A stretch of 64,000 bases of DNA from RI-106 sp964496875. GTDB lineage: Bacteria; Cyanobacteriota; Vampirovibrionia; Obscuribacterales; Obscuribacteraceae. Below the pieces are notes generated by a model. That model saw only the letters and a list, made by a program, of their open reading frames with translations, ran no database searches and was not told the DNA's origin. The stretch lies in assembly GCA_964496875.1 (NCBI GenBank), contig CAZCBH010000011.1, positions 38,471 to 102,470 on the forward strand, in the 5' to 3' direction. Each line of letters begins with the position of its first letter. Position 1 is the first letter of the stretch. The position numbers and the translations under genes are program-made. Of the stretch, positions 1 through 8,363 are shown in pieces.

Positions 1-569
1 TCTTCAGGCAGGCTCACGGTCCTTTCATTTTTTAGCAGTTGAATCACTTCGAGCACCGGATTTTTATTGAGACGATCCCAGCCGAATACGTTCGAGGTGC
101 GAATAATGAGATGCTCGAGATCCGAGGTGGCGATCAGATGCTCTCCCAAAAGTTTGTGCCAGCCGAATACACAGCCAGGGTTCGGAGTGTCGCTTTCGGC
201 ATAGGGGCCCGCGCTGCCGTCGAATATATAGGCAGAAGAGATGAACACCAGCCTGGCATTTACCCTGGCTGCCGCGTCGATGACGTTTTTCAAACCGAGC
301 ACATTGACCGCATAGCTTTGATCGGGATGGCACTCCATCCACTCTATATCGTTGCTGCCGGCGCAGAAAAAGATGTTGTCCGGCTCCAGCTCTCTAACTC
401 TTTTCATGACCCTGGTGCGCTCGGTGACATCGAGGGGCTCGATTTCAGAAGCTCTTTCTTGCAGTCTGGTGCCCAGGGTCTTATGCCCGCGCTCTTTAGA
501 GCACCAGTCCATGGCGCTGCCGACCAATCCCGAGGCTCCTATGATCATGTTCTGATTCGGTTTTTTCAT
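1..569 (-). CDS. RmlD-like NAD-dependent sugar reductase/epimerase (partial, runs off left edge)
   Basis: N-terminal 189 residues of a short-chain dehydrogenase/reductase of the RmlD (dTDP-4-dehydrorhamnose reductase) type. The Rossmann nucleotide-binding motif GASGLVGSAM lies at about residues 11-20. The conserved segments FCAGSND (about 68-74) and SSAYIFDG (111-118) follow. The family's catalytic YxxxK is FGWHK here (residues 135-139), so Lys is kept but the catalytic Tyr is Phe; the codon at 165-167 reads TTC on the minus strand. The start is the ATG at 567-569. The C-terminus lies outside the window. Such proteins usually make or modify nucleotide sugars for surface polysaccharides. The substrate cannot be told, and the Tyr loss makes a classical reductase reaction doubtful. 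Confidence 0.8.
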   Translation of the reverse strand, partial: MKKPNQNMIIGASGLVGSAMDWCSKERGHKTLGTRLQERASEIEPLDVTERTRVMKRVRELEPDNIFFCAGSNDIEWMECHPDQSYAVNVLGLKNVIDAAARVNARLVFISSAYIFDGSAGPYAESDTPNPGCVFGWHKLLGEHLIATSDLEHLIIRTSNVFGWDRLNKNPVLEVIQLLKNERTVSLPE

Positions 570-627
570 TCCGAGTAGATGCTCCTGATGTCAGATCTTC
601 AATGCGAGTTTCCCACGATCGATGCAA

Positions 628-2217
628 TTATTCCAGCTTCTTATTAATAAACAGGGAAGAGGCCTGATCCGATTTCACCAGGCGCCAATCTTTATGTTTA
701 GCCAGGGCTCTTGCCAGGTCGCTCTCTTTTGGAAACAGGATCCAATCCACAGCAAACGAAGAGAGAGTATCCTCCCAGCCCTCACCGGTGGCCATCACTC
801 TCGAGTAGTCGTAATAGAGTTTGTGCCCATAAAAATCTGCCCGGTCATCAATGAAGACCCGGGTTTTTAACTTGTACGAAATATAGCCGCCCCAGTTGTC
901 ATAATTGAAGCCGCGCTTTGTTAAAAGGGAGTTGTCTCTTAAATAATCAAGGGTGGTAACCGGCATGTTTTTTTCGTCGAAGCCGGAGTTCAGGATTTTC
1001 ACACCCATCAAAGAACCACCGTTGAGGCTTGCTGCTACCAGCACCAGAGATACCACCATCGGCATCAGATGCATCTTGCAGAGCTTTTCCTGCTCATCGA
1101 ACTCTTTTGCGGTTCTTTTAATTTTAGCCGGGAAGAGATTTTCTTTATTCTCAGGCGCCTCGGTCGCTTTTGAAGTCGGCTCTGCATCTTTGCCCAGCAG
1201 ATAGGCTATAACCGGGGTGGCGACCATGGCGAAGACCGGCATGTTCCGTACACTGGCGAGGGACGCATGGCCGAATGCGAGACAGAGCAATAGGGTAGGT
1301 GTGTCGATTCGCCTTTTCATCGAAAGTCCTGCGATGAAGGCGATAAAGAGGATCTCCAGACAAGTCGCGTGCAGTCCGCCGTGAAACACCGGGGACATAT
1401 ATTCGTTGGTGGCTTTGAGAATCTCCTGTCCTTCTAAATAGCTGAGAATATAGAGATGCAGTTTGATTCCATAGGGGTTGATCAGGGTCGATAGTGATAG
1501 TGCTCCTATGAGAGCGATTAGAATAAGGCTTCTCTGACTGGATTCTCTTCTTACATTTTCATCGATGCTAAAAAATAATTGACCGGTTACAACAGAGAGA
1601 TAGATTCCGGTCACGATTATGCCCAGGGCAAAAGAAGGATGGCTGTTGGTCCAGAAGATCATGGTCGGAATTAGAATGGCAAAGAGTGTTTTGGAATTGA
1701 TCTCTTTGCGATAGAACCGGGAGAGGAAGTGGACGAAGACAAGCAGTCCTACATACTCGAATAGATGTGGTCTCGCCAGCCAGTGCATCGCCGATACCAG
1801 AATCGCCACCACCACCAGGAAGCTAGCCACCGCGATATTGCAGTTTGCTTGCCTGGCACGGTCATAGATGTAGAGGAAGATAAAGCCAATTATTGAAACC
1901 AGTACCACCGCAATCAGATTGGTGCCACCCAGATTATTGAGGATTGCGATGAAGGCATCGAAGAACCATTCGTAGGCGACCCAGGCTTTATCCGCCTGGG
2001 TGTAGGAGATAAGGTCGGTGTAGGGAACCGCGCCCATGGTGAGAATATAATCGCCTGCCACCAGATGCCAGCCGGTGGAGCCATCTGCAAAGAGCATATT
2101 GGGCAGGACGAAAAGAGCCAGATAGATGACGAAAAGATAGATGAAATCGCCCACGTCGGGCAGGGGCGACATCTCTTTATATCTATCGAGCAGTTTCATC
2201 GCTCTATTATTGATCAC
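628..2217 (-). CDS. Polytopic membrane protein with C-terminal soluble domain, unknown function
   Basis: 529 residues with about eleven hydrophobic segments, resembling glycosyltransferase-like membrane proteins. A roughly 120-residue soluble tail carries the motifs YDNWGGYISY and VFIDDRADFYG. That tail is seen in uncharacterised membrane proteins of several phyla (family memory, not searched). The start is a GTG that overlaps the end of the upstream kinase by 11 nt, with GGAG about 8 nt before it; an in-frame ATG at 2197-2199 is an alternative. It is the last gene of the long chemosensory/kinase operon, so it may be translationally coupled to the kinase. It could be a glycosyltransferase or a transport component; no catalytic motif is recognisable. 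Confidence 0.75.
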   Translation of the reverse strand: MINNRAMKLLDRYKEMSPLPDVGDFIYLFVIYLALFVLPNMLFADGSTGWHLVAGDYILTMGAVPYTDLISYTQADKAWVAYEWFFDAFIAILNNLGGTNLIAVVLVSIIGFIFLYIYDRARQANCNIAVASFLVVVAILVSAMHWLARPHLFEYVGLLVFVHFLSRFYRKEINSKTLFAILIPTMIFWTNSHPSFALGIIVTGIYLSVVTGQLFFSIDENVRRESSQRSLILIALIGALSLSTLINPYGIKLHLYILSYLEGQEILKATNEYMSPVFHGGLHATCLEILFIAFIAGLSMKRRIDTPTLLLCLAFGHASLASVRNMPVFAMVATPVIAYLLGKDAEPTSKATEAPENKENLFPAKIKRTAKEFDEQEKLCKMHLMPMVVSLVLVAASLNGGSLMGVKILNSGFDEKNMPVTTLDYLRDNSLLTKRGFNYDNWGGYISYKLKTRVFIDDRADFYGHKLYYDYSRVMATGEGWEDTLSSFAVDWILFPKESDLARALAKHKDWRLVKSDQASSLFINKKLE

Positions 2218-4501
2218 TCTCTAGCTCCGCGGCTGCATCAGCCGCCAGATCCTCTCTAATCTCCGCGGCAGATTTATATCGGTCATCGAGGTCTATAGCG
2301 GTGGCTTTTTTAATCAGGTCTCGGATCTTTTCGGATACACCGTCACCGGGGTCGGACTGGGAGATTGGAACCGGATCAGAGCCTGTAAGAAGATAGTGCA
2401 GGGTGCAGCCCAGGGCATAGACATCGCTCTGGGGGCAGGGCTCTCCACGAAACTGTTCCGGGGGTAGATAAGCCTGTTTGCCTACTACTTTTGCGATTGT
2501 TGTGGTGTCGCTTGCATGGGCTACATTGAAATCTATCAGTTTGAGGGTGCCGTCTTTATGTAGAATGAGGTTGTCGGGAGTAAAATCTCGATGCACCACA
2601 GGTGGTTCCTGGGCATGGAGATTCTCTAGCACCGTGCACATTTGACCCGCCAGCGCCTCGACCTGTTTTTCGTCTAAGGGACCGTTCTTTTTGACTCGGT
2701 CTCTCAGAGAGTCCCCGTCGATATGTTCGAGCACCAGATAGGCTCTATGATCCTCGACCATGAAGTCGAGCAGTTTCACTATCTGGGGATGGTCCAGTTG
2801 ACTGAGAATCTTGGCTTCTTTCTCGAACTCTTTGAGCGCCGCCTTACGCACACTCATGTCGACGAAAACAGGTAGAATAAATTCTTTGAGCACCACTTCT
2901 GCGTCAAGGTTGTTATCGAAGGCGAGATAGGCGAAGCCCTGACCGCCGGCTCCTAACTTGCGAATTATTCTATATCTGCCTTCGCTTAGAACAGCGTCGG
3001 GAAGCAGCGGCTGGAGCTTCTCTCTTTTGGGTGGAGCGGCTAGCGCCTGTAGCCACAGCTCTGTATAACTGTGCTCGGCAGGCAGTTGCAGGGCGAGAAT
3101 AACATCGGAGCTGCGGGGTAGATCCGGGGCGAATTTTTCTATCGCTTCTAGAATCTCCTGTCTCTCTTCTATGCTGGGGATGCTGTTTAAATTCACTTTG
3201 AGCGGCTTCTCACCGGCTTTTCGTTTGAAGCTGAGAATACTCTCGGTGCCTCCGCTCAGTTTTTTCTCTTCTTCGATGTTTACCGACTCTATCTCGTGCC
3301 AGGGCAGGAAGCGTTTGCGAGTTGTTCCGCCGGAGCGTTTGCATAGAAAGGATAGTCCGTCTTCCGAGATCTCGAGATGGGTACTGCTGCCTGCATAGAT
3401 ACTGGCCATGGAGGCGGTGACAATACCGGACATGATCAAAAACCATCTCACTATGCTGGTGTTGGCTTCAAAATCACTTTTGGGCGGGCCGTCCGGCCCG
3501 CCTCCGGCAAGCATGGTTATCAGCGCTGTGAGCTGCTCGATGAAGAAGATGCTGCCGTAGTAGCCGGCATAGAGAAGCAGCGGCATCAGAGCGATTCCTA
3601 TAAGGAACTTGAGACGTTTTGTCTTTTCGTCCCGGCTCTTGAAGCGCTGGGCTATCCATTTTTCGAAGTTGACGAAGGGTCTGTAGCGGACCACTTTTCT
3701 GTTTCTCAAGCCGAGCCTGTGCTCGAAGGCGATATTCTGCATTTTTCTAGTGGCAGCGGATAGCTGTGCTATCAAAGGAACGGCGCCCATAGGAAAGATC
3801 GCCAGAAACAAACTGGTGGCAAAAAGGTAGTAGATGCTATAGCCTTGCGCTTTGGCATTATCTAATAGTGACGGACTGGCTTCGTCCGCCATTCTGTTGA
3901 TTTTAGAGACAAAGCTCTGGAGCGAGTGATACCAGAGCATCTCTTGAATAAGCCAGGGTATGAAGATGATCACGAAGCCTATTACCAACAACCCTGGAAT
4001 GCCTCCGGAAGTCAGGTGGGCATAGAGCATGTAGGTGGCGAATATAGAAAAGAACGATACTTGAAAGAGTTTCTGGATTTTGATATAGACAAGGCTGCCC
4101 AGAAACTTTCGAGATTCTTCTTTAAAAGTGCGGTGTATGGTTTCATAGAAATCTAAGACCGTCTTTTCCCAGAGCAGAAGGGATGCCACGAAGGAGATGA
4201 AACTGGTTATATAAACCAGGTTGCTTCCCCGCATGGCGAAGCTCCAGAAACAGATGATCGCCGCCACCACCGCCAGACCGATTAATGTAAAGCTGCTGGC
4301 GCCTCGATACTCTTCGCTTTCGGAAGGGTCTTTCAAAATAGAGGCAAGGGAATCGTCGTTTTTGAAGTCTTTTTTGTCGATTTTGTCGATTCTTATATTT
4401 GCAAGATTACTGTCAGCCTCGACCGTTGTTAGCTCAGAACTCGACTGCGGCTCAATCTCCTTCAGCTCGATCTTCTCTTTGAGTTTCTCTTTCTCTTTCA
4501 T
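2207..4501 (-). CDS. Membrane Ser/Thr protein kinase, C-terminal kinase domain (DFN variant)
   Basis: 764 residues. A charged N-terminal tail and several hydrophobic segments (about residues 75-330) come first. A small beta-rich region (about 360-470) follows, and then a Hanks-type kinase domain from about residue 509. Seen in the kinase are: Gly loop GAGGQGFAY, Lys539 in VVLKEF, HRDFTPDN with Asp639, and PPEQ in place of APE. The metal-binding DFG is DFN (657-659; codon 2525-2527 checked as AAT). All catalytic residues are otherwise present, so activity is plausible. The kinase at the C-terminus with membrane segments at the N-terminus is the reverse of the PknB layout. It abuts the upstream kinase (stop next to ATG), which looks like its tandem paralogue. 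Confidence 0.9.
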   Translation of the reverse strand: MKEKEKLKEKIELKEIEPQSSSELTTVEADSNLANIRIDKIDKKDFKNDDSLASILKDPSESEEYRGASSFTLIGLAVVAAIICFWSFAMRGSNLVYITSFISFVASLLLWEKTVLDFYETIHRTFKEESRKFLGSLVYIKIQKLFQVSFFSIFATYMLYAHLTSGGIPGLLVIGFVIIFIPWLIQEMLWYHSLQSFVSKINRMADEASPSLLDNAKAQGYSIYYLFATSLFLAIFPMGAVPLIAQLSAATRKMQNIAFEHRLGLRNRKVVRYRPFVNFEKWIAQRFKSRDEKTKRLKFLIGIALMPLLLYAGYYGSIFFIEQLTALITMLAGGGPDGPPKSDFEANTSIVRWFLIMSGIVTASMASIYAGSSTHLEISEDGLSFLCKRSGGTTRKRFLPWHEIESVNIEEEKKLSGGTESILSFKRKAGEKPLKVNLNSIPSIEERQEILEAIEKFAPDLPRSSDVILALQLPAEHSYTELWLQALAAPPKREKLQPLLPDAVLSEGRYRIIRKLGAGGQGFAYLAFDNNLDAEVVLKEFILPVFVDMSVRKAALKEFEKEAKILSQLDHPQIVKLLDFMVEDHRAYLVLEHIDGDSLRDRVKKNGPLDEKQVEALAGQMCTVLENLHAQEPPVVHRDFTPDNLILHKDGTLKLIDFNVAHASDTTTIAKVVGKQAYLPPEQFRGEPCPQSDVYALGCTLHYLLTGSDPVPISQSDPGDGVSEKIRDLIKKATAIDLDDRYKSAAEIREDLAADAAAELESDQ

Positions 4502-5920
4502 CTACTTCTCGACCGACTTCACGGCAACCAGTTCATTCAGTCTTTCTATGACCGCCTCGGCGCTTTCTATACGGTCGTCCTTTTCGAAGGCGGTCAGGTC
4601 TTTGAGCAACTGTGCCAGTCGCGGATTCGAATCGGGAAGAACCTTGAGAAGATCCGGTTGACTAAGAGGAACCGGGTCCCGGCCGGTGAGCAGATAAAAG
4701 GCGGTGCCGCCCAGGGCATAGAGATCGCTCTGGGGACAGGCTTTGCCTCGCAGTTGCTCCGGAGCGATATAAGCCTGCTTGCCTATTAAAGTACCGGTGG
4801 CGGTGCCGACAAATTCGTTGGCGGCACCGAAATCGATGATGATTACATCACCGTTTTCGCGCAACACCATGTTGTCCGGGGTTATATCCCGGTGGATAAC
4901 CGGTGGATCTTGAGAATGCAAGTAAGCAATCGCTTCGGCCAGCTGCCTTACCCAGTCTATTACTATGCTCTCTTTCTGGACGCCGTTCTGGGCGATGAGC
5001 TGCCTGAGGTCCTGACCGTGCACATAATTAAGAAGCAGATAGGTCCTGCCCTCTTCGACAAAATAGTCTACGACGCTTGCTATATGGGGATGGGATAGAG
5101 AGAAGAGCATCTTCGATTCTCTCATCAAATACTCTTCGGCGATTCTTCTATTGTCTTCGTCTACGTCATCGGGCACCACCGCTTCTTTCAGGACATAGAG
5201 ATCTTTTTTCTCTTTCTGGACTAAATATATGGCCGAAAGACCACCGAATGCCAGCTGTTTCTCCACCACCAGTTTGCCGTCTTGCAGCACTTTGCCGGGC
5301 TCCAGGGGAATGAAGGTGGTGGCATGGAATCTTCTAGCCAGCTCCTCTTCCCACATCTGAGTATAGCCAGGCAGGTCTTTTGTCGTGTTTTCGCCCTGGA
5401 GCTCTTTTTGATAGCCTATCAGTCTTTCTCCGCGTTCACACTGCTTGCCCCAGAGCTCGACGGCGAGCAGCATCTCTTCTAGCTGTTTGCGGTCGAAGGA
5501 GCTGAGCGATAGTGACACCGTGCTGTCGTCTGACTTGAATCCCAGGCGCAGATAAGTCTCCTGACTGGTTTCGATAAGCTCTGCCGAAGCCAGTTCGTCC
5601 CAGTTGCGGTGGCGCTTCAGCTTGAGCGCCGGAAGCAGGAACAGTGGAAATGAGATGCCTTCCTTGGTTATATGAATACCTTTGTCTTCGGCGAAGGCCG
5701 AGTACACCAGACCCAGAACAAAGGCGAAACTCAAGAAGAAGATCAGGCCGAACGTAAACAGAGGCGGCAGAGTCAGGCTTCTGCTCAGTACCATGGTGAC
5801 GATCAAGCCGATGGTAAAGGGCGCTACCAGGGACCAGAGTGGGAAGATGACATAGGCGAGCCAGAGAAGCGGGCGCATCTGCTTCTTCTTATAGGTGACG
5901 GTCAGATGTAGTTCTGCCAT
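4502..5920 (-). CDS. Membrane Ser/Thr protein kinase, C-terminal kinase domain
   Basis: 472 residues. Two hydrophobic segments lie at about 19-45 and 53-76. A beta-rich, PH-like stretch spans about 80-165. The Hanks kinase domain runs from about 212 to the end, with Lys245 (VLKEA), catalytic HRDITPDN (Asp345), an intact DFG at 363-365 and APEQ at 387-390. The activation segment and the CPQSDLYALG region are very similar to the next gene, and both keep the unusual HRD-x-TPDN sequence, which suggests a tandem duplication. It starts 9 nt downstream of the TPR gene and ends exactly at the start of the second kinase. It probably phosphorylates partners at the inner membrane; placement behind chemosensory genes suggests cross-talk, which is inference. 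Confidence 0.9.
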   Translation of the reverse strand: MAELHLTVTYKKKQMRPLLWLAYVIFPLWSLVAPFTIGLIVTMVLSRSLTLPPLFTFGLIFFLSFAFVLGLVYSAFAEDKGIHITKEGISFPLFLLPALKLKRHRNWDELASAELIETSQETYLRLGFKSDDSTVSLSLSSFDRKQLEEMLLAVELWGKQCERGERLIGYQKELQGENTTKDLPGYTQMWEEELARRFHATTFIPLEPGKVLQDGKLVVEKQLAFGGLSAIYLVQKEKKDLYVLKEAVVPDDVDEDNRRIAEEYLMRESKMLFSLSHPHIASVVDYFVEEGRTYLLLNYVHGQDLRQLIAQNGVQKESIVIDWVRQLAEAIAYLHSQDPPVIHRDITPDNMVLRENGDVIIIDFGAANEFVGTATGTLIGKQAYIAPEQLRGKACPQSDLYALGGTAFYLLTGRDPVPLSQPDLLKVLPDSNPRLAQLLKDLTAFEKDDRIESAEAVIERLNELVAVKSVEK

Positions 5921-5929
5921 ACTCTCTTT

Positions 5930-7996
5930 CTACTTCAACTTGCCGGTTTTTTCGTTTACTCTTTCATATTTGCCACTAATCGTCAGTCCTCCATCGAAAT
6001 TGCTCATCGCCTGGCGGATCTCTTTACACTCGCTCGAGTCTTTTCCATACAGAGAGTCTGCCATATCCAGGGCGCTCTCTTGATAAATCTCGGCTTCGGT
6101 CTCGTTTTCTTGCAGTTTACAGATTTTATAGAGTTCGACCAGGGTCTCTATAATGTCGGCGTGTTCGTTGCCCAGGATTTTGTAACGCATCTCGAGAACC
6201 CGTTTACAGATATTTTCGGCTTCTTGATACTTGCCGCCTTTTAGAAGAAGGTGGCTGAGCTGCATAAGTAGAATAAGTGTTTCGGGATGGTCTTCGTCGA
6301 AGAGAAGCTCGGTAATTCTGATGGCGCGCCGCATGGCCGCCTCGGATTTTTCATAATCCTCCGTGCGGGCAAGCAATGCGCCTATTTTGCGGAGCAGGCC
6401 GATAATCGCTTTTTTCGGAGGGCTTTTCAACTTTTCCATAGAGGTCAGGCACTGTTGATACAGGTCTTCGGCCACGTCATATTCGCCATTTTCCACCAGC
6501 CTCTCAGCCAGCAGTTTGACCTTGCCGAGCAGACGGCGAAATTTGTCCGATTCGGTATCGTTCAAAGTCTTTTTGAAAGTCCGCATCACATATGGTGCGG
6601 CAACAGTAAGATAACCTTGCTCTATCAACAGGTCGGAGAGTTCGTCCACCACCCCGAGGACATCGTCATGCTCGGGACCGAGGTAACTTTCGTAGTCCTC
6701 CAGTACCTCTCTGTAGATGGCGGTGGCTTCCATCTTATCGCCCTGGCGCAGAAGCACCCGCGCCAGTGATCTCATATGTTCCGATTTATTCAGTTCGTCC
6801 CGGGTCTCTTCGTGCTCACAAAGCTCTATCAGGCGACGATAGAGAGATTCGAGACCCTTCCAGTTGAGGGTGGCTTCATAGACCGGTATGAGAAGCAAGA
6901 GGGTCTTGTGCAACTCTTTTCCCGATTGGTGCGAGGCAATGCGCTCGAGAAAGCGAGCCGTATCGGCTGGCTTGTCCATAGCCTGGCAGATGGTGGAGAG
7001 CTTGGAGAGAATCTGGAAGCAATGTTCGTCTTTTTCACCCAGGGTCTTGGTTGTAATGTCCAGAGCTCTTTCATATAGGGTCTTAGCTTCCTGGAGCTTG
7101 CCCTGCTCGCTGTATAAATCTGCCAGTTTGATGCTGGAGTCCGCGACTTCTGCGGTTTCTGTACCGTGCAGTTTTTCTCGAATCGAATTGGATCTTTCTA
7201 GAAACTCTTCTGCTTCTACCGGTCTGCCCTGTTTAAGGGCAATCTGGGCGAGCGCGTCGATAATCTCTGCCACATCCTCGTGTTCGTCACCAAGAGAGTT
7301 CTCCAGGGCGACCAGAGACTGTTTGTAATAGATTTCGGCTCTATCTAAATCGCCATTGGCTTTGTGGCTATCGGCGATGCCCTCTAAGGCCCAGCCGACA
7401 AGCTCGTTTCCCTTGCCCGAGATTGCTATATCTTGCAGAATAGATGTAGCCCCGCTGCTGGGATATGCCACCGCCAGTCGTATCGCGATTTCATCGTTGC
7501 CCAGCCTGCGAATGGCAGAAATAAGCGCGCTTTTCTTCTCTTCTTCGTCATCTAACAATGCTACGAACTTATCTACGGCAGCCATCTCTTCGAATTTAGA
7601 CTTTAGTTCTAATAGGGTTTCTTTTATCTCTAGTATCTCTTCACTCGACTCCGTTTTAATCACCGGCGATCTTTCTTTCAGAAGAGGTTCCAGCTTTTTC
7701 AACAGGTCATCGGTATTCTGACTCGGACCATTGTCCGAAATCGCTCTTATGCCTTCTTCGCTGAGGCGATTGAGCTGTGACTCGACCTGTTGTTTCTGAC
7801 CCTCGACTATTCTTTCGATGGTGCCTATGGTTTTGGCAAAATCAACGCTGTCTCTGGAGCCGGCCAGCTCTTTTAGCTCTTTGACCAGAGTCTCTCTTTG
7901 CAGGCGTTCGTACTCGAACCGCTGCCGGACGATGACAACCAGAAAGATTGTCATCCCCAAAGATAAGATGCTGATTGTGAGGCTGATTAGCTCCAT
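5930..7996 (-). CDS. Membrane-anchored TPR protein
   Basis: 688 residues from the ATG at 7994-7996. A TTG 24 nt upstream in frame would overlap the HPt gene; the ATG leaves a 1-nt gap and is preferred. A single N-terminal membrane segment (about residues 4-20) is followed by a charged coiled-coil (about 25-135). From about 180 to 660 there are many 42-residue units of the kinesin-light-chain TPR type, for example DRAEIYYKQSLVALE and EAKTLYERALDIT. Nothing enzymatic is visible. TPR arrays are protein-binding scaffolds, so it may tether operon partners (kinases, HPt or receivers) at the membrane. It follows the HPt gene and precedes two kinases with 9 nt spacing, consistent with one transcript. 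Confidence 0.88.
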   Translation of the reverse strand: MELISLTISILSLGMTIFLVVIVRQRFEYERLQRETLVKELKELAGSRDSVDFAKTIGTIERIVEGQKQQVESQLNRLSEEGIRAISDNGPSQNTDDLLKKLEPLLKERSPVIKTESSEEILEIKETLLELKSKFEEMAAVDKFVALLDDEEEKKSALISAIRRLGNDEIAIRLAVAYPSSGATSILQDIAISGKGNELVGWALEGIADSHKANGDLDRAEIYYKQSLVALENSLGDEHEDVAEIIDALAQIALKQGRPVEAEEFLERSNSIREKLHGTETAEVADSSIKLADLYSEQGKLQEAKTLYERALDITTKTLGEKDEHCFQILSKLSTICQAMDKPADTARFLERIASHQSGKELHKTLLLLIPVYEATLNWKGLESLYRRLIELCEHEETRDELNKSEHMRSLARVLLRQGDKMEATAIYREVLEDYESYLGPEHDDVLGVVDELSDLLIEQGYLTVAAPYVMRTFKKTLNDTESDKFRRLLGKVKLLAERLVENGEYDVAEDLYQQCLTSMEKLKSPPKKAIIGLLRKIGALLARTEDYEKSEAAMRRAIRITELLFDEDHPETLILLMQLSHLLLKGGKYQEAENICKRVLEMRYKILGNEHADIIETLVELYKICKLQENETEAEIYQESALDMADSLYGKDSSECKEIRQAMSNFDGGLTISGKYERVNEKTGKLK

Positions 7997-7997
7997 A

Positions 7998-8363
7998 TCA
8001 CTCGCTGGTGTAGTCGACAATCAGGCTTCTGGTTCTGTCATAGACAGATTTGAAACCTGCCACCTCGGACTGGATTCCCTCCCAGTTGTCGGACCGGGCA
8101 CAATCTTCCAGGGCTGATGCCCTTTCTTCTAGCGGATGCGCATTGATGACACGGCTGCATCCTTTGACCATATGGGCGCAGGAACGGACCGCTTCGGCAT
8201 CACCAGCGGCAAGGGCAGCTTCTAGCCCTTCGAAGGCATTGGCGGTGTCTTCCAGAAAAGCCAGAGCAAGCTCCCGGGCTGTTTCTTCGTCAAAATCCTC
8301 AATCAGTTCGCTGAGATTCGCCAGCTCTCTTTCGTCCATGGTCGAGTTAGGCTCGGAGATCAT
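7998..8363 (-). CDS. Stand-alone histidine phosphotransfer (HPt) protein
   Basis: 121 residues forming one HPt four-helix bundle. The phosphorylatable His64 sits in the canonical motif CAHMVKG (residues 62-68). The length fits the domain alone. The start overlaps the stop of the preceding hybrid response regulator by 4 nt (ATGA type), so the two are probably translationally coupled. The preceding protein ends in an HPt-like domain that lacks its His, so this small protein is the obvious phosphoacceptor for the receiver domains in the operon. It likely shuttles phosphate between CheA-linked receivers and an output receiver; the direction is inference. Confidence 0.92.
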   Translation of the reverse strand: MISEPNSTMDERELANLSELIEDFDEETARELALAFLEDTANAFEGLEAALAAGDAEAVRSCAHMVKGCSRVINAHPLEERASALEDCARSDNWEGIQSEVAGFKSVYDRTRSLIVDYTSE

